Assembly: GCA_030592105.1 (NCBI GenBank)
Contig: JAUVKE010000078.1
Coordinates: forward strand, 1 to 9,272
Direction of reading: 5' to 3'
Length of the DNA: 9,272 bases
DNA from: Desulfobacteraceae bacterium
Lineage (GTDB): Bacteria; Desulfobacterota; Desulfobacteria; Desulfobacterales; BuS5
Shown piece by piece: positions 6,969 to 9,272 of the stretch (position 1 is the stretch's first letter; each line of letters starts with the position of its first letter). Below the pieces are notes generated by a model. It worked only from the letters and a program-made list of their open reading frames with translations, was not told the DNA's origin and ran no database searches. Position numbers and translations under genes: made by a program.

Positions 6969-7041
6969 ATTTGTTTTTGTTTTTCCGTTACAGTTTTGAT
7001 TTTTGATAGTGATGACTGAGTAAAAGTTTATAGCTTTATTT

Positions 7042-8994
7042 TTAAAGGTCAAACGGGGACACAATAGAGCCGTGTCTGGATTTTAGTTCAAGGAGTTCTT
7101 TTCTTTGAGTTTCCAGGATTTCAAAAAACAGGGGTGGAATATTTTTTTCCTTTCCATAGGCTTTTATCTGAAGATTTATTCTTTTGATAATATTTTCCGT
7201 GTATAGTGAAAATTGTTTTAGATATAGACTTTTTGTGTATTCTTTTTCGATCAGTTCCTTGAAAAGAGCCTTTAAATCTTCATATATGGGGATACCTCCT
7301 ATGGGAGTATCGATTATTTTTATTTTGCCATGGGCGAGTTCTGCAAGCCATGCCAGCCAGACCTTTACATCCCTTTTTTCCCCAAGAAGTTTTTTTGTAC
7401 TTCCTTCTCTGGCTTCGTGGGTTAAAAAATAATTTAACCCAGCCATAACCGGCCTTTTTTCCTCTGTTATTTTTTCATGGCCGAAAAATTTAAACTGGGC
7501 ATCCATGTAATCTCCAAGGGAGCCTGGAATAAAAGGTGCGTTGGCCCATGGTGCCCGTTTAACTCCTGTTGCGCCGACTTCGGTTGCAGTTGCAGCAGAT
7601 ACTATTGATGCACCAATGACAACGCCATGCTCAGGACTAGGGGCAACCCAGATCGGCGGCATTGTGTCACTATCCCTGCCGCTGTAAGTAATAACACCTA
7701 TTCCAACTCCGTCCGGGGATTCTGCAATGCTGGAATAATTTTGCAAAGCACTTGCTGAGATGGTACATCTGGCATTGGGATGAGAAACCGGTACGGGTTT
7801 GCCGTTCTTATCCGTAACTCCTGTTTCCCATTTACCTTGAAAATTTATCCCTCTTTGGGGAGAATTTTCTCCATTGCCGGTCCAGTGGGGTCTGGAATTT
7901 TCATCAATCAGAACATTTGACCATATTACTTCAGCCCCGGGTTCCCGAAGAAGTTTCATTAAAACAGGGTCCCCTTCCTGATTGACATCTTCTAATATAC
8001 CGAATATCCCGCATTCTGGGTTTACGGCCCTTATACTTCCATCTTCAGCACGCCACATCTGGGCAAGGTCATCACCGACAAAATGATTTCCCACCATCGC
8101 TGTGGTTGTTTTGCCGCATCCGCTGGGAGCGGCCCCGGCAAACCATGTGACATGTCCATTGGGGATGTTAACACCGGTAATAAACATGTGCTCTGATAAT
8201 TCATTCCCTTTGTTTAAGTAGACGGCTTTATCAACTGCGAATCTATGGTTCCCTTTTTTAAGAAGTAGAGTATTTCCCGCATATGTGCAATTGAAACTAT
8301 AGGTTGTCCAGCACTTTCTATCCATGAATACCCTTGCGTTGGGTAAATCCTCTGGTCTGCTTAAGCCTTCGCTGTGAATATTGGTGAAAAAGTGACCTGT
8401 CCTGTCAATTTCTTTTTCAAAATCGGCAAATGCGTTTCTATAAAGGATTTCGGCGCTATGAAACACATAAGCAGAACTTGTTATTTCCATGGCAGGGTTA
8501 GAAACGGGTGCGCCAATGGGACCCCGGATGTAAAAGCCTATTAGCATGGTTTTCCCACGCATAATACCTGCCATTTTATTCTTTATTTCAGCAAGGGCAT
8601 GGTGTCTGTCTATTCTGTTGGCAAGAGAATTTATATCTTCGTCAGAATCTGCAATATAAAAAGTTCTGTCTATGATTCTTCCCTGCTCATCCTTGAGGTC
8701 AAAATGGATGGTATGCTGGTTAATGGCAAGGTTTGATTCTTCTTTATTTTCCAAACTTAAATTTCTGATAAAAGCAGCGTCTTTTTCAGAACCGCTATGA
8801 ACAAAAATTTTGTCAGGATCGCAAACTATAATGGCATTTGCTATTTTTATTAAAACCTCAGGATTTTTGATCTGCTCTATTTTTAAAAAATTACCATCAT
8901 CCATACGATGTTTTATAACAGCATTTGCTTCCTCTATAGAATCAATTCCCCCTGCTTTTTGAATAATATCTACCCCATCTTTTCCCAAAATCAT
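7042..8994 (-). CDS. pckG: phosphoenolpyruvate carboxykinase, GTP-type family (divergent)
   Basis: This enzyme interconverts oxaloacetate plus nucleoside triphosphate with PEP, CO2 and nucleoside diphosphate, in gluconeogenesis or anaplerosis. It has 650 residues, near the usual family length. Conserved elements are GPIGAP near the start of the substrate domain, Tyr238 and Lys246/247 (TYAGNTLLLKK), metal ligand His269 (LSEHMFITG), the P-loop GAAPSGCGKTT (287-297) with the reactive Cys293 and Lys295, kinase-2 VGDD (Asp308, Asp309), NPECGIFG, HPNAR (Arg409), SGR (Arg440), and the closing TPIGGIP. The classical FLWPGFGEN guanine-binding loop is not recognisable in residues 520-550, which is unusual. 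The start is ATG at 8994 with AGGAG at 9002-9006, 7 bases upstream. An in-frame GTG at 9111 would add 39 residues but would place that Shine-Dalgarno sequence and an inverted repeat inside the coding region. It is followed on the same strand by the DUF6178-like gene. Confidence 0.93.
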   Translation of the reverse strand: MILGKDGVDIIQKAGGIDSIEEANAVIKHRMDDGNFLKIEQIKNPEVLIKIANAIIVCDPDKIFVHSGSEKDAAFIRNLSLENKEESNLAINQHTIHFDLKDEQGRIIDRTFYIADSDEDINSLANRIDRHHALAEIKNKMAGIMRGKTMLIGFYIRGPIGAPVSNPAMEITSSAYVFHSAEILYRNAFADFEKEIDRTGHFFTNIHSEGLSRPEDLPNARVFMDRKCWTTYSFNCTYAGNTLLLKKGNHRFAVDKAVYLNKGNELSEHMFITGVNIPNGHVTWFAGAAPSGCGKTTTAMVGNHFVGDDLAQMWRAEDGSIRAVNPECGIFGILEDVNQEGDPVLMKLLREPGAEVIWSNVLIDENSRPHWTGNGENSPQRGINFQGKWETGVTDKNGKPVPVSHPNARCTISASALQNYSSIAESPDGVGIGVITYSGRDSDTMPPIWVAPSPEHGVVIGASIVSAATATEVGATGVKRAPWANAPFIPGSLGDYMDAQFKFFGHEKITEEKRPVMAGLNYFLTHEAREGSTKKLLGEKRDVKVWLAWLAELAHGKIKIIDTPIGGIPIYEDLKALFKELIEKEYTKSLYLKQFSLYTENIIKRINLQIKAYGKEKNIPPLFFEILETQRKELLELKSRHGSIVSPFDL

Positions 8995-9001
8995 ATACTT
9001 G

Positions 9002-9006
9002 CTCCT
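9002..9006 (-). promoter_or_regulatory. ribosome binding site of pckG
   Basis: AGGAG on the minus strand, within AAAGGAGC, is spaced 7 bases from the ATG at 8994. It selects this start over the upstream GTG at 9111. Confidence 0.85.
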
Positions 9007-9015
9007 TTCGAGTCC

Positions 9016-9096
9016 ATATGCTTTAAGATAATGATTTTGAAAGGGCTGTACGTTGACGATCAATAACGCACCCAAATTTTTTATCTTAAAGCATAT
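9016..9096 (-). promoter_or_regulatory. 16-bp inverted repeat in the pckG leader (candidate structured 5' UTR or paired operator)
   Basis: ATATGCTTTAAGATAA (9016-9031 on plus) and TTATCTTAAAGCATAT (9081-9096) are perfect reverse complements, 49 bases apart. The proximal arm ends 9 bases upstream of the pckG Shine-Dalgarno sequence. In the transcript they would form a 16-bp stem. Inside it, GGGU can pair with GCCC and GCGUU with AACGU, giving a nested helix with a 3-base bulge and a 10-base loop. As DNA, the two arms are inverted copies of one site with centres 65 bp apart, near six helical turns. Confidence 0.65.
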
Positions 9097-9100
9097 ATAA

Positions 9101-9106
9101 ATAGTA
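9101..9106 (-). promoter_or_regulatory. possible pckG -10 box
   Basis: TACTAT on the minus strand matches the sigma-70 -10 consensus at 4 of 6 positions and would place the start of transcription near 9094, at the outer end of the leader hairpin. No clear -35 box is seen at 17 bases, so this is tentative. Confidence 0.25.
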
Positions 9107-9236
9107 TCCACACCATTGCTGTTTATATGAAAACAAAGGATGAATGCTTAATGCTGAGTAATGGTTGAAATGTTATTTTTTCAAAATTTTCGGCATCTCT
9201 CATTTGTGGTTTACTCTTTTTTGATGTTGGTTCTTG

Positions 9237-9268
9237 TCTCCTTCCCACGCTGGGGCGTGGGAAGGAGA
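9237..9268. repeat. GC-rich perfect palindrome at window end
   Basis: TCTCCTTCCCACGC (9237-9250) pairs perfectly with GCGTGGGAAGGAGA (9255-9268) across a TGGG loop: 14 bp in very AT-rich surroundings. Short palindromes with a TTCCCACGC...GCGTGGGAA core are, as I recall, common dispersed repeats in several bacterial groups. This copy is probably an intergenic REP-like or non-autonomous element and may continue beyond the window. It has no T tract that would mark a terminator. Confidence 0.65.
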
Positions 9269-9272
9269 ACTG

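Noticed and set aside
7042..7064. TTG start at 7064 for the DUF6178-like gene, overlapping pckG
   Set aside because: The extra 32 residues are low-complexity, the codon is a weak TTG with no Shine-Dalgarno sequence, and the ATG at 6968 gives a more plausible N-terminus.
8995..9111. GTG start at 9111 extending PckG by 39 residues
   Set aside because: The ATG at 8994 has an AGGAG at ideal spacing, and the extension would read through the inverted-repeat leader.
9135..9160. AATGCTTAATGCT direct repeat upstream of pckG
   Set aside because: Two partial copies of 6-7 bases in AT-rich DNA are too short to support a function.
1..9272. CRISPR arrays, tRNA or rRNA genes, insertion sequences
   Set aside because: No spaced repeat array, cloverleaf-like sequence or transposase gene was seen on either strand.

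Overview
The window is about 9.3 kb of AT-rich DNA carrying six protein genes. Its closest match by gene content is an anaerobic deltaproteobacterium of the Desulfobacterota, probably the Desulfobacterales. This is an inference from three things: a GTP-type PEP carboxykinase, a neighbouring protein resembling a family I recall mainly from that phylum (DUF6178), and the style of the two-component system. No 16S rRNA or other taxonomic marker is present.

Layout. (1) Positions 2-775 (+) are the 3' two thirds of rtcB, the 3'-phosphate RNA ligase; the 5' end lies outside the window. (2) Positions 776-1057 are an AT-rich spacer with five 10-bp-phased copies of an AAATTTTA unit and a separate 8-bp inverted repeat. 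(3) Positions 1058-4404 (+) form a tight three-gene operon: a membrane sensor histidine kinase, a small lipoprotein with a C-terminal coiled coil, and a sigma-54-dependent response regulator. Order and architecture match enterobacterial glrK-qseG-glrR (qseE-qseG-qseF). The lipoprotein start and its Shine-Dalgarno sequence lie inside the kinase gene. (4) Positions 4550-4720 (-) encode a 56-residue secreted acidic peptide, convergent with the regulator, with a perfect 12-bp hairpin between the two genes. (5) Positions 4727-5174 are a gene-free stretch with an imperfect inverted repeat in the likely leader of the small peptide gene. (6) Positions 5175-6968 (-) encode a large soluble protein of unknown function, downstream of (7) pckG at 7042-8994 (-), with which it is probably co-transcribed. 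(8) The pckG leader holds a perfect 16-bp inverted repeat just upstream of the ribosome binding site, and the window ends in a GC-rich 14-bp palindrome that looks like a dispersed repeat.

How the genes work together. The kinase, lipoprotein and regulator should act as one envelope-sensing circuit, with the lipoprotein modulating the kinase's periplasmic domain and the regulator activating sigma-54 promoters. I found no convincing sigma-54 promoter in the window, so its targets are probably elsewhere. PckG links oxaloacetate and PEP, in gluconeogenesis or anaplerosis. The most interesting points are the pckG leader structure, the apparent loss of the guanine-binding loop in PckG, and the small secreted acidic peptide encoded opposite the two-component operon.
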